Below are positions 22,333 to 33,574 of a stretch of 64,000 bases of DNA, in pieces. The DNA is from Rhododendron vialii (lineage: Eukaryota; Streptophyta; Magnoliopsida; Ericales; Ericaceae): the NCBI RefSeq assembly GCF_030253575.1, contig NC_080566.1:8193501-8257500 (forward strand). Direction: 5' to 3'. Numbering within the stretch: position 1 is the first letter of the stretch; each line of letters begins with the position of its first letter. Below the pieces are notes generated by a model. It was not told the origin of the DNA, ran no database searches, and saw only the letters and a list, made by a program, of their open reading frames with translations. Both the position numbers and the translations under genes were made by a program.

Positions 22333-22388
22333 ACATAGTTTTATGTTTTTTTTTTCTTATCAGCAAAGAAAGGACATAGGTTTATATG
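22333..22388 (-). mobile_element. 28-bp micro-insertion with GCTGATAAG-poly(A) tail
   Basis: The flanks ACATAGTTTTATG (22333-22345) and ACATAGGTTTATATG (22374-22388) are imperfect direct repeats. The 28 bp between read, on the minus strand, CTTTGCTGATAAG followed by A residues. The related segment near 28985-29015 has one copy of this site, acting as an approximate empty site. Confidence 0.5.
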
Positions 22389-22399
22389 TTAATCAGGAA

Positions 22400-23311
22400 A
22401 GATTCTCTCGTAGTATCTTATTAGAATACTAGGGTTTTCCGTGTCTTCAGGCACGGTTTGAATATCGGCATTCAAGAAATCGTCATGGCTCGAAACACAC
22501 TTTTTTACCAAGCTTCAATTATCTGTATTTAAAGACACGATGAAATGTATCAAGACCAATTTAACCAATGAAACTGTTATGACTTACCATGACCAAATCC
22601 TTTTCCATATTCCTCTTCACAACTACAGTAAATGAGCTTAAAATTAATGAAATCAAACATATAGTTCTGCAAGTGCGTAACTAAATTAATCATGAACGAA
22701 ACAGACAACACAGAATATTAAAGTTGTTCAACTAAATTCTTTTATAATTTTCCCTGATCACTCAGACAAAATTCCCTTTCGGCCAGCATTTCTCTCACTT
22801 TTGCTTACTTCGTAACAACCTAAAAAATAAGGCAAATAAATAGCATTCCAATTCTTACAAACAAATAGAAAAACAATCTTACATTTTTTCCTTCCGCTAA
22901 ATTAGGCAAAAGTAGCAACTACACAGGGTCGGAAAAAAAAAACCCAATTAATCACGGGGTATCGATCACTCTACATACTATTGATCACAACTGACATAAC
23001 CCAATTGAAAAGTTTTAAGATATATAGCGAAGGCTCCACTCAAATGATACACTCGTGTCTAAAGAGCATTGAATCTAAAATTCCTAGAGTTCAAAACCTT
23101 GAATGCAATATAAAATTCTTAGAGTTCCGAATGACTAGACACTAGGTAAAAAAAAAAACTAGGGTCAAACCCCCCTAAGAGTTCATAGTCATACAAATAG
23201 CAATCTCACATTCACCTCAAAACATTATTGAGAATATGAGATTGCGGGTCCTAACTGTACAACCATGTTATTCCTAAAAGTTTACTTTAGGGGTTAATAA
23301 CATAAGCTTTA
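22400..23311. other. AT-rich intergenic DNA, nothing recognised
   Basis: I see no gene, clear repeat or RNA in this stretch. It precedes a PIF/Harbinger-type element. Confidence 0.5.
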
Positions 23312-23973
23312 GAGCATCCGCAGTGGAATAACCAAAAGTCAATCATCAAAAGTTGCCACATTATCTTTTAGTTATCCATTTAAGGGGTTGCTAAGATCAA
23401 TAATGTAAAAGTCCACAATGGTACAATCAAAATTGAATAATTAAAACTTGCCACATCATCTTTTCAACTTATAAAAATCTAAAAATTGTGACATAGAAAA
23501 TTATTATTTTTAAATAGTTTTCAAACAAATAAACTATTTTTTTGAAAATTTTCATTTAAAAAAAATATTTTTCGGGAAAAAGTAGAAAAAAAAAAGAACA
23601 ATTTTTGAAAAAAAGATTTAATAAAAAAACTGTTTTTATAGTTTTAATAAAGAAAACAGTTTTCACAAAAAAAAAAAGTTTTGAAAAAAAAAAGTATTTG
23701 CAAAAAAATAAAACGTATTTTTAAAAGTATTTTTCTTAGAAACATGTTAAAATGGAAGAGAGAGAAAATTTTGTATAATGATAGTGTACTTGATTGAGGA
23801 AATGTGGGGATAATTAAATTGGATTATTAGTTAGTTTTGATTATTCAATGACCAAAATTTGATGAGTTACTAAGAGGTTGCTAAGTTTGATTATTCTAAT
23901 ATGAGCTTTTTTTTGAGCGAATGTTGCTAACCTTAGCAACTTTTTGGTTTTGATTATACCACTGTGGATGCTC
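23312..23973. mobile_element. PIF/Harbinger (Tourist-like) MITE, 662 bp
   Basis: The left end GAGCATCCGCAGTGG mirrors the right end CCACTGTGGATGCTC. The element is flanked by TTA on both sides (23309-23311 and 23974-23976), the usual 3-bp duplication of this superfamily. The interior is A/T-rich with an imperfect foldback of TTTTT/AAAAA tracts. No transposase. Confidence 0.8.
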
Positions 23974-24199
23974 TTAGAGTTATACTGTTTATTCCCTAGT
24001 AGTTCTAAAACCCAAAATTATTTACAGTAACTACTGGTTTTCTCGGGGAATTGCCGGCAGTGGTTTGCCAAGGAAACTAAGGTCAAAGAGCAGCCAGATG
24101 AATGATACATGTTAACTCCAGCGTGGTGTGAAATCGGCAAGAAGGAGGAGGATTTTGTTATTTTGAGAGGAACAAGAATAAGAATGAAGGGTGAAGATT

Positions 24200-26570
24200 A
24201 ATGTAGAGAAATGAGTGTTAAATTCTGTAGATACTTGTAAATTATTATGTTTTCTAAAATCATTTAAATATGTGGAAGATCATATTTTGATATTGTAATG
24301 ATGTTTGGAGGTGTTGGTATCAAGTGGGATTCAATTCGGTGTGTGTTGGTGAAATTTCAAATTTATGTCCATCTAGTACCGGTACTGCCTTTTGCCCAGT
24401 ACCGGTACCCAGTGTCCAGAACTTGGCCAAGTCGACATTTTGAAGGCTCCAGTACCGGTACTGGGAGTTGCCCAGTACCGGTACCCACTGGTTTTTCTGC
24501 AATTTTCAACACTCTTTTTGGACCACTATAAATACTTCTCTTTACCATTTTTCATACTCAAACACCACAAACCAGACCTAGAAACACCCCCTCTCACCTA
24601 CCCAACTCCAATCTCACCCAAAACTCATGATTTCAACCTCAAATCTTTAAGATCCAAGGGTTTTCAACCTCGAAATCACTTGAATCTTACATTTGGAGAA
24701 CAAGGGATCTTATATCCAAGCTTGGGTGGAGCTCGTTTTTGGTGGTTTCAAGCTTGGGTCACTTAGGGTTTTGCTCAAAACCCATTGTGGTAGGAATTTC
24801 TTACTCTTGTTATACGTTTACGTGATGTTTATGTACCTAGATGATTAGATCGTGCTTTGTTTCGTGCTTGAGGTTGTGTTTTGTATTTTGGTCGAATTTG
24901 AAAATTCTGTCCGTTTTTGAGTTTCAGTCCAACTTCAAATGACCATAACTTCTTCTCTCGATGTCCGTTTTATGCAAATTTTATATCGATTCGAAGGTCT
25001 TGAAGGCAGCTTTCATTTTCCGCTAGGAATCACCTAAAAACTCTTAGTACACAGAAAGTTATGACCATCTGAGTAGAGGTGTGTCGGTCTGTTAATGTCG
25101 ATTGGCTATTCCTAAGATCGTTTCGTTCCGTGCTATGATTCCATATATAATTAGAATGTATTTAAGTCACTCTCGAATGTGATTGCTTGTGTCTTAATGA
25201 CTTGTATACTCGTATCTCGTCTTATAGAGCTTCCTAGGTTCCTTGGCGCTCATTCTATAAGATTCTAGTTTAGAACCTAGCGGGTGGCATATCGATGAGT
25301 CATTGTGGGTTCGGTGCATGATGAAAGACCCCATGATATATAGACTTTCAGGACTAATGTGAACTTAAGGTATCTATCATTGTACGATGGGATGTGTTTA
25401 TGAATTTGTAATGCATTGCATGATGATAAATGAAAGAAATGTGAACTTAGAAAATGTTGTCTTCTTGCATTCGGATTGGTTAAGCGTACGTGTATGTTTG
25501 AGTTGATAATTTTAAATTGAGGGTTCTCCAACGCAAGGTATGGTAATGCGAAAACCCAGGTGGAGAGAATTCAATATGACGCAAGGGGTGGTAACACAAT
25601 TGAATGTCTTCCATGATGAAGAGAATTTTGATTGATTTCAGAAGTCTATGTTGATGTTTGGAGTGTTTTGTTGCTTGGGATTGTGGTTGTCGAAAAAGAG
25701 AATGGAAGGTTGGTTTTATTAAAGAAAGAAATTTGGATTTGAAAATAGGATTTTTGATAAAAATCCTCCGGCATTCTGAAGCGAATCAACGGATCCGATA
25801 TATGGACACAAATCAATGGACTCTAGCATTCAAGCTCGAATCAACGGAGTTTGACCCGAAGTGATCTTGAGTTTTCCCTAAAATTATTTTGGAAATCAAA
25901 AAAAGAAAGTTTTATGAAATGAGGTTCCATGGTGAATGGTATGAGTTGAGGAAGTTGATATAGCATTTGTTTGAAAAGTTATTAGATGGTTGAATAGTTG
26001 TTGTAGTTTATTAGATCGATAGGAATTTAAATGTCGCTTCTAGCTTGATGTATGAACTAGTTAGGAATAGCCTTAGGACGTATGGAATCCTGTAATCGTA
26101 GTCCTTCGGTTCAATGTGATGCCTCTTTGTATCTCTTGTCCGTTTATTCCAAATCAATTATTCTTGTTGCATATTTCATCGCATTTACATATAGCTTGAG
26201 TATACTGGGCTAGTGTAGCTCAATCCAATCTTTCTTTTCAGATTCATATGCTGGATCATAATTTGCATGCTTGCGTGTTGTGATGCGAAGACATTTTTAG
26301 AAGCTAACTATATTTAATTACTCAAACATCTTTGTAACTAATTACTCTTAATTTTCCCTTTTGACTAAATGGTTTGTAACTAAGGAATTTGTTCGCATTC
26401 TTACTTAAGCTCATTTGGAGCTGGTGTGTCTATGTTGTAAATTCTTAAACTTGGGGACTCAATTTGTAAACTGAACAGGTGGGGACTCTTTTGGGTAATA
26501 TTTTGATATGTAAAGATCTTTTATTGAAATGGAATATTTATTTATGTTGAAAACTGAGGTCGTGAAAAAT
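24200..26570 (+). mobile_element. Probable solo LTR fossil of a Ty3/gypsy-class element
   Basis: This long non-coding block has the look of a large plant LTR: a promoter-like ACTATAAATACTT at about 24522-24534 followed by an AC/CT-rich leader, then a long unstructured body. Just upstream of the TATA-like motif lie four copies of the palindrome-like CAGTACCGGTAC. No gag, pol or envelope part is visible nearby, so a solo LTR is the best reading. Boundaries and family are uncertain; it appears old. Confidence 0.35.
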
Positions 26571-26774
26571 TCAACGGCTAAGATTTAAGTAGAGAAAATA
26601 TGTGGGCCACCACACCGTCGCGATTTGTATTATAGAATTTTACTTTTGGTATTTTACAAAGTGAAGGGAAAAAAAACAAAGAAAATAAATTTTAGTAGAA
26701 TAATGCCAAATAAGAGAGAGAATTAAGGAGAGAGCTTGATTTTATTTTTGGAAACTACATTTGCTTAGTATATA

Positions 26775-27008
26775 CTCCTTCCGTCCCATTTGGTTGTCTA
26801 TTTTTGTTTTTCGTGCCATTCTTTCAACGCTTATATCTTTCAATATGAATCTCAATAAATATGCAATGTATCTTGTTTGATAGTTTTTCGATTAGATCTA
26901 TAATACAAAGTTTTCAAAATTATGAAAAACATTGTAGATTGAGAAATTTAAGCATTGAAAAAACAACACGAAAAACGAAAATGAACAGCCAAAATGGGAC
27001 GGAGGGAG
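26775..27008. mobile_element. Stowaway MITE, 234 bp
   Basis: The left end CTCCTTCCGTCCCATTTGG mirrors the right end CCAAAATGGGACGGAGGGAG, with TA at both sides (26773-26774 and 27009-27010). This is the standard Tc1/mariner-type Stowaway structure. Confidence 0.92.
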
Positions 27009-27475
27009 TAGTATAGAAGTTCCGAAATGGAGGTGGAGGTCGTCATCAATTGGAGTAGATAGCACTCCAAAGGCAGTAGTTTCCACAAAAATAATGACCA
27101 AGAAGCACCAGTACCAGTTCTTCAATGGAGAAATTTAATTTTTATATCCAGCCACTATTTACTCGTATTATCTGGAGGGAAAAAAGAAGAAAAGAAAGTG
27201 AATATAGATGGAGGAGAAAATCTCATTCATGGAAGAGCCGTGAATAAGATTTATGACGCTCAATCTCGGCTGTCCAAAATTTTTTTTGGACAATCTGGAT
27301 TAAAACCATTAATAGATTGTTTTCAATCAGAATCATCCAAAACACCTTTGAATGGCTAAAATTGTGCGGAACCGTAAATAATTTCTCATAGATGGAGATA
27401 CACATCACATGCAAAATGGGAATAAGTTGAGCAACAATATTTGAGTTCATATATGAAACCAATAGAGTTTACAAG

Positions 27476-27989
27476 CTCAGTTTGGATGACAGGAATCTTG
27501 AGAAAGAATGGGGATGTGATACCATACTTCCATGATTTCGATGTTTGGACCATAATTCCGACGTTTGAAAGAAACAGGAGTAGGAATGTGATGCTACACT
27601 TTCAGGATTCCCATATTTGGGAGAGACAAAAATAGGATTGTGATTCTTGACGATACATCCTACCAGGAATCAAATTACTTGATAGAGTGGGAATCTGATC
27701 CCTCCTTTACCCCATGAAAATCTTAGATTTCTGGCTCAATCAATTTAAAAAAAGAAAAAGAAATATTGACTTTAATAAATTTCTGAAATAATTGATTCCT
27801 GCATAAGATTACTGAATTAATCCAAACACTGTAATGGAATTACTTCAGGTATTGTATTTCTAGGAATTTCATTCATAGTAATTATATTCTTATTCCCACT
27901 CATTAAAATTCCTAGGAATTTGATTCCTAGTAATCACATTTCATTCTTATTCCTATTCCTACCAAAGATTTCAGTCATCCAAACTAAGT
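27476..27989. mobile_element. MITE with CTCAGTTTGGATGAC ends
   Basis: The left terminus CTCAGTTTGGATGAC is mirrored at the right by GTCATCCAAACTAAG. The interior contains several imperfect repeats of GGAATTTGATTCCTAG type. The target duplication is not clear. It sits inside the repeated segment shared with 20.7-22.4 kb and 29.1-29.6 kb. Confidence 0.6.
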
Positions 27990-28317
27990 CTATATAGAAT
28001 CTAAAAGGAACAATATTCTGATATATCGTTCCCAAACTCATTTAAATAAAAAAAAACAGTATATTAGTCTAAAGTCCAAATGAAATAACCCCATAGGAGT
28101 TTTAGTTCAGCCTAAATTTCTGTGATTTGTAAGGTCCATTAATAAAAATATTTTAGAGCGTAGAGTTCGTGAAAAGACAAAATTGCCATTAATGAGATAA
28201 GGGCTTTGTTTGGCTAACACAAAAAATGTAATTTTCCATTTAGATTGTCTTAAATGAGACAAGGGTCTTGTTTGGCTAACAGAAAATATGTTTTTTTCGT
28301 GTTTTTTGATCTTGTTG

Positions 28318-28605
28318 CACTTCCATAGGGTACCCTAGGATTTTAGGTACTTTCATAAGGTATTCTAAGATTTTAGGCACTTTCATAGGTTTTTAGGATG
28401 CACTTTTCTATTATAGAATTTTATTGATTTAAACACTTTCATAGGATACCTTAGGGTTTTAGACACTTTCATATACAGGGTATCCTAAGTTTTAGGCACT
28501 TTCATAAGGTACTCTAGGATTTTAGGCACTTTCAATCCCGGTCAACGCTGTTCAACCTTGGTCAACGCCAGTCAACCTTGGTCAACACCGGTCAACCTTG
28601 GAAGG
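28318..28605. repeat. Two adjoining minisatellites (about 30-bp and about 20-bp units)
   Basis: From 28318 to about 28535, variants of CACTTTCATAGGGTATCC plus TAGGATTTTAGG recur six or more times with spacing near 30 bp. From about 28540 to 28600 a second array repeats CCTTGGTCAACGCCAGTCAA with a period near 20 bp. The units are diverged and there are no spacers, so this is not a CRISPR-like array. Confidence 0.75.
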
Positions 28606-29224
28606 GATTTTTTTTGTAAGTCCTGAATAAAATATCCTTTAGACCTTACGGAAAAATATTTATGTTATTATAACAAAAACCCCTATAGTATGTCCTCAAC
28701 TTCAATTTGCCCATAAAAAAATAGTCACAAAAGTTGATCACCTTTTACTTTAATTTTCAATGAAAGCAAATGTAATGAAGATCCTCTCTTTGACTCTATG
28801 ATGATAGATAAGAGTCTCTAGCTATCTCCAATTCAGAGATCTTGAAGAAAGGTAAATAATTTCACTAATTCGGATGCGAGCAGAGGCCGGTAATTAAGAT
28901 ATAGGGAAAATCGACTAAAGTAGGACGAAAAACCTATAAAAACGTATCTCCTTACCATAAAAATATTCTCTAGCTTAATACACCACAGGAAACATAGTTT
29001 TATTATAATATATATGTTAGGAAATATTATCGTGTATCTTGGTCAAAAAAAGAAGTGATCGGATGACTACTGTTTAATATTAAAATATGATAAAATAAAA
29101 TAAAAAGTATTTCTCCGTATAGAAAAACACTCAAAATAGATTCCTAGAGGACCCATTCAAGTAGATTCTATGCTCCGAAATAAAAGTCGTATGTCATCCA
29201 TTAGAGCAGCAAGAACTCCAAAGG

Positions 29225-29359
29225 CAGAGCCGGCTCCGACTGAAAACAAATGTTGCTGCCGCTTTAAGCCTCTAAAAAATTTTGAATTGTCCAACAAAAA
29301 AGGTCCTATTTTTAATTTTCGCTTTAAGCCCCTTGAAAAGCCAGGACCGGCCGGCTCTG
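29225..29359. mobile_element. hAT MITE, 135 bp, CAGAGCCGGCTC ends
   Basis: The left end CAGAGCCGGCTC mirrors GGCCGGCTCTG at the right. Flanks TCCAAAGG (29217-29224) and TCTAAAGG (29360-29367) are an 8-bp duplication with one mismatch. The inside has two copies of CGCTTTAAGCC. It inserted into the third copy of the segmental repeat. Confidence 0.82.
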
Positions 29360-30075
29360 TCTAAAGGTGGTATATATACGGTAGTTTTTTTTAAAAAAAT
29401 GATCTGGAAGCACTAGTTCCTTAACGGGGAAAATTTTTCATAACCCACTGTGTACTCATTTTAGGAGGAAAAAAATTGGAAAGGATATATAGATGGAGAC
29501 ACACAACACATAAAATATGGAATTGACTTGAGCGATAATAGAGTTCTTGTATGAAACCCATAAAGTCTACATCAAGCTTACGTCCGTTATAGAAATGAGA
29601 TCATTTTGAAGGTAAGAGAGAATCATTGCATTGAGCGGGTCCTGCAAAGAACACTTACCACATGGTTAGATTAAGGATTAACGGGTCGTTACGGTCCATC
29701 TCTTGCGGTGGTGGTGCTTGTTGGTGTTTCGGGCTTCGGTGTTGCTTTTCCTCCGTTCGGTGTTTTTTTGGTGTCTTTGTGTTGTTGGCATATTGTCAAC
29801 TCTGGTGTTGCAATAGTTACGGAACGTTGGTTTATATTATGTGAGGAAATATTCTCTTGTAATCATCTTATTAAACGCGAATTGATTGAGCTGAGTATAA
29901 ATTTAATATTAAAATGCGATCGTACGACCGAATGGATCTATGCTTTTGTTTGTATGCGTCAACATTTTTTCTACTCTGTTTTATAATATAGATCAATGGA
30001 AGGAATCTATTGCTCCCACTTTAACTTTGTCGCCGCATAGTGTGAGCTACTCCGTATACACCCTCATTCGCTCCT

Positions 30076-30082
30076 TATAAAT
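30076..30082 (+). promoter_or_regulatory. TATA box candidate for sterol desaturase copy A
   Basis: TATAAAT lies 117 bp upstream of the ATG at 30199. Copy C has a TATAAATA at a similar distance, which supports a conserved core promoter. Confidence 0.5.
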
Positions 30083-30198
30083 TGCTCTCGATCGTCCAAC
30101 CTTTCGGAGTTGGACACTAATTCATGGTCTCTTTCCCCATCTCCTTGCACAAGTTCTAATAGGAATCAGACCCGAAGTGTTCACATTCGATCAGTCCA

Positions 30199-31332
30199 AT
30201 GGAAAATCACGACTTGGGGCGATTCGTAGAGGAAACGTCGCTCTACAATCGCCTCATTTTAGGGAGTTTATTGCCGGGCGGAGTGTGGGAACCGCTCCCT
30301 CACTTCTTACAGACGTGGCTCCGGAACTATGTCATGGAATCCCTTATCTACCTCGTCTCCGGTTTCCTCTGGTGCTTCTACATCTACTATTTGTACCCCA
30401 ATGCCTTTCTTCCCAAAGGTACATGTCTTTTTCTACGGACATTTATGCTTAAGAAGAAGGAAAAAAGAGAGTCCTTTCTGATGTACATAAGAGTCCTTGT
30501 GTTATTAATTCTGTACCTAACAATTGAAGACATGATGAGCACTACTCTTGTTGCAGATGCAATCCCTTCAAGAAAGGCTATGCTATTGCAGATATCCGTC
30601 ACGATGAAGGCCATGCCATGGTACACTCTTCTCCCCACGGTCTCCGAGTACATGATTGAAAATGGCTGGACAAGGTGTTATCCGGGCATAAGCGATGTCG
30701 GTTGGGTTACCTATCTCGCGTACGTCGCGATTTATCTTGCGATTGTGGAGTTCGGGGTTTACTGGATGCACAGGGGACTCCATGACATAAAGCCTCTGTA
30801 CAAGTATCTTCACGCTACGCATCATATCTATAACAAGGAAAATACTCTCTCTCCGTGGGCTGGTAAAAAGTCTTTTTAACTTTCTACTTAGATCATTTAC
30901 CGTGACTCAGGTTTTTGAACGTCTTCGTTTGCTTCAAAAAAAACATGATCTCTCTGCTATACTTTCAATGTGCTAGCATCCCTACACTTCAAAGTTTTCA
31001 CGAATAACGTTGGTTCATCTCTCTCTCTTTTTGTGTTAGGTATGGCACTCAATCCCTTGGACGGGTTACTGCAGGCATCGCCGCACCTCATACCGATCTT
31101 TTTAATTCCAACGCATTTCAGAACGCATCTGGTCCTCTTATTCATGGAGGGCGTATGGGCCACCAACCTTCACGACTGCATCAACGTGAAGCTCTGGCCT
31201 GTAATGGGTGCTGGCTACCATACGATCCACCACATCACGTACCGCCACAACTATGGGAATTACACGATATGGATGGACTGGGTTTTCGGAACTCTTCGGC
31301 CCCCTGTCGATGATGGGAAAAAGGAAATTTGA
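30199..31332 (+). CDS. Sterol C5(6)-desaturase-like (DWF7/STE1 family), copy A
   Basis: Three exons, 30199-30418, 30557-30862 and 31040-31332, encode 272 residues with GT..AG introns of 138 and 177 bp. The product belongs to the fatty-acid-hydroxylase/sterol-desaturase superfamily. The delta7-sterol C5(6)-desaturase of plant sterol and brassinosteroid synthesis is the closest match I recognise. Visible histidine clusters that bind the di-iron centre are HRGLH (145-149), HATHH (159-163), HTIHH (236-240) and YRHN near 243-246. Hydrophobic segments lie near residues 48-68, 124-142 and 192-212, as expected for an endoplasmic-reticulum membrane enzyme. The length fits the family (about 270-285), and the last residues KKEI could be a di-lysine-like ER signal. 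It is the only complete copy of three in the window. Confidence 0.9.
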
Positions 31333-31893
31333 AGCCTGTGTTTTGGTGTTTTTACTCTTTTAGTGGTTGGATTTGTTAAGCTGCTGTTGAAGTAGGACTC
31401 GGTTTCATGTTTGAGTTTGTGATTTTGTTTGGTTTGGTTTGGGAGGCTTTGCATTCCTCACCTATCTATCTATCTATCGGTGTAATATAATAGCGAGCCA
31501 GTGAAGGTAAAGAAGTGGCTCAACAAAAAAGAAGAAGTGAATTTTCTTGTCACAATTGGGCTCAAATTTATTGAGTGTGATTTGGAGCTAGTGGGCTCGC
31601 CTTCTTCATTTACGGGTTGGATATAGCCCGATTTTGAAACTTGGCTCCGTTTGTTTCGACCTAAAATGTTTTCTTGCAAAATGATTTTGGAGCAAATAAC
31701 TTTTGTGTAAAATATTTTCTAGCGTTTGCTTCACAAATAAATACTCCTATACCATAACAAAACATAACAAGAGAAATATGATAAGGAAGGATAAGGGATG
31801 AAGGGAAAGATAAAAATGACTTACGAGCCCAAACTTTCCAGTGTGGGAAGCGAGCCCATAACAATGCCTGAAAGCCACACCCATACTTCGAAC
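31333..31893. other. 3' flank of desaturase copy A
   Basis: The first part is the likely 3' UTR and matches the sequence downstream of copy B (for example TTTGTTAAGCTGCT). Further on lies a short TATCTATC run at about 31461-31478. No gene is seen. Confidence 0.5.
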
Positions 31894-32672
31894 CAAGGTT
31901 ATGAATTTCGTACCGTTCTGACCGGTGCGTATTGATATTGTCCAAATCTGGTACCCTACATTTCTAGTTTCGTTCCAGCTCAAATATCGGTCGGTACCAG
32001 TGATATCGGTCAATACTGGATGGTAATAGCAAATACTGGACATATTAGACTAGTTTTAAATTTATTTTTTCTTCCAATACCGGACAATACTGGTCGGTAC
32101 TGGTCAATATCAAACAATACCGGACAAACACCATACTATTTTTTTTTAATAAATTATTTACATGGAAAAATAACACCAATAGCGATAAATTTGAAACGGT
32201 GCCCAATTTCTCACCGGTATCAGTACGTACCATACTAATAAGAAAAATTCAATACTCTCCCAGTATAGTATTCATCAGAAAAATTCGATACTCTTCCGGT
32301 ACGTACTGATATTGTCCAAATCTAGTACACTACACTTCTAGTTTCGTTCTAGCTCAAATACCGATTGGTATTGGTGATATTGGTCAATACTAGCGGTAAT
32401 AGCAAATACTAGACATATCAAACTAGTTTTAAATTTATTTTTTCTTTCAGTACCGGACAATATTGGTCGGTACCGGTCAATATCGGACAATACCAGACAA
32501 ACACCATACTAATTTTTTTTTAATAAATTATTTATGTGGAAAAATAACACTAATAGCGATAAATCTGAAACGGTACCCAATTTCTCACCGGTATCAGTAC
32601 ATACGATACGGAGTAATAAGAAAAATTCGATACTCTAGCAATAGCCCGGTATAGTGTTCATTCAGAACCTCG
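31894..32672. mobile_element. hAT element with internal tandem duplication, 779 bp
   Basis: The ends CAAGGTTATGAAT and (right end reversed) CGAGGTTCTGAATGA are inverted repeats. The 8-bp flanks CTTCGAAC (31886-31893) and TTTCGAAC (32673-32680) match at 7 of 8. The inside is a head-to-tail dimer of about 370 bp. Both halves hold the same order: GATATTGTCCAAATCT, TTTAAATTTATTTTTTCTT, CCGGACAATA, TTTTTTTTTAATAAATTATT, CAATTTCTCACCGGTATCAG. Many TACCGGTA-like motifs are present. A related fragment lies at about 56875-57000. No transposase frame. Confidence 0.8.
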
Positions 32673-33574
32673 TTTCGAACGGGCCCAATGTCTTGAGCCT
32701 GGGCCTAATCCACAAGGAAGTGGGCCAAGAGCTTGGTCCACCGCATCTTTCTCAATTTCTCTCTCTTCTCTCTCACAGCACGCTCGCGTCAGCCTGCGAC
32801 ATCCCCAACGCAGCGTGAAATCTAATCCGCGATCCAACTTTATCAAACTCAAATCCGTTCTTATCCGGAAAAAAAAAAAACAAAAAAACACAAAATACAA
32901 AATAAATACTTAAAAAATAAAAAACTTAACCAAATAAAGCCTAATAATGATCGAGGTTTGGTTCATTCAAAATTTACAAGGCATGAGCTCGAATCAAATC
33001 CAAATATTCGAGCTTGAGTTCGATTAATTTTCGCAAAAACTTAAACACTATTTAAACAAGCTAAGCTTATAATGCCAACCTGTTCTTTCTATCTACCATC
33101 TATACAAGCTGAATTATAGTAACTAATTTTTTGATAACAAATTCGAGTTTTACTAATTTACCAAAAAAAAAAATTAGATTTGAACTCAACTCGTTTATTA
33201 AAATAAGTATTTGCTCTCGAGCCCCGAACTGTTCGCAGACAACCGACGGGTCGTTCCACTTGCGGTCCTGCAGGGAGCAAATAGTTGTCGTTTCAGTTCT
33301 CAGTTACCGATACTCTCAGCTCTCAGTCGCGTGAATACACCGTTGTCTTTAGTCGACGAATCTCTTTGTTTCAGCTAGTTTTGGTATGCTCTCAATCTCC
33401 ACATGATTAGATTTCAAATTTCAGTCAACAGCATCCTCGTCAATTCGATTCTGTACTTTTTTTGGTGTCACTGTGGTCCTAGATGTTTTTAATGCACTCT
33501 CCTTTTATATTTTTGGAAAAACCCACGTAATAATCTTTGATTTTATCTACGTGTGTCAGTCGGAATTGTTAGAA
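32673..33574. other. Upstream region of the glucose translocator gene
   Basis: Contains A-rich runs near 32865-32930, a degenerate CGAGCTTGAG-type stretch at about 32950-33230 resembling the GCTCGG-rich hAT elements, and probable 5' UTR sequence from about 33300. A donor-like TTTTG/GTATGC near 33381 and an acceptor CAG at about 33560 suggest a 5' UTR intron. Confidence 0.45.

Noticed and set aside
24298-24766. Frames over the TACCGGTAC palindromes
   Set aside because: Within non-coding LTR-type sequence; no protein similarity recognised.
28318-28605. CRISPR-like array
   Set aside because: Repeats are contiguous and diverged without unique spacers, in a plant genome.
30177-30452. Alternative frame over desaturase exon 1 (also at 48833 and 59384)
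   Set aside because: Shadow frames of the three conserved exon 1 copies.
33473-33574. Upstream start for the glucose translocator
   Set aside because: It would add 34 hydrophobic residues ahead of a standard transit peptide and probably lies in a 5' UTR intron.
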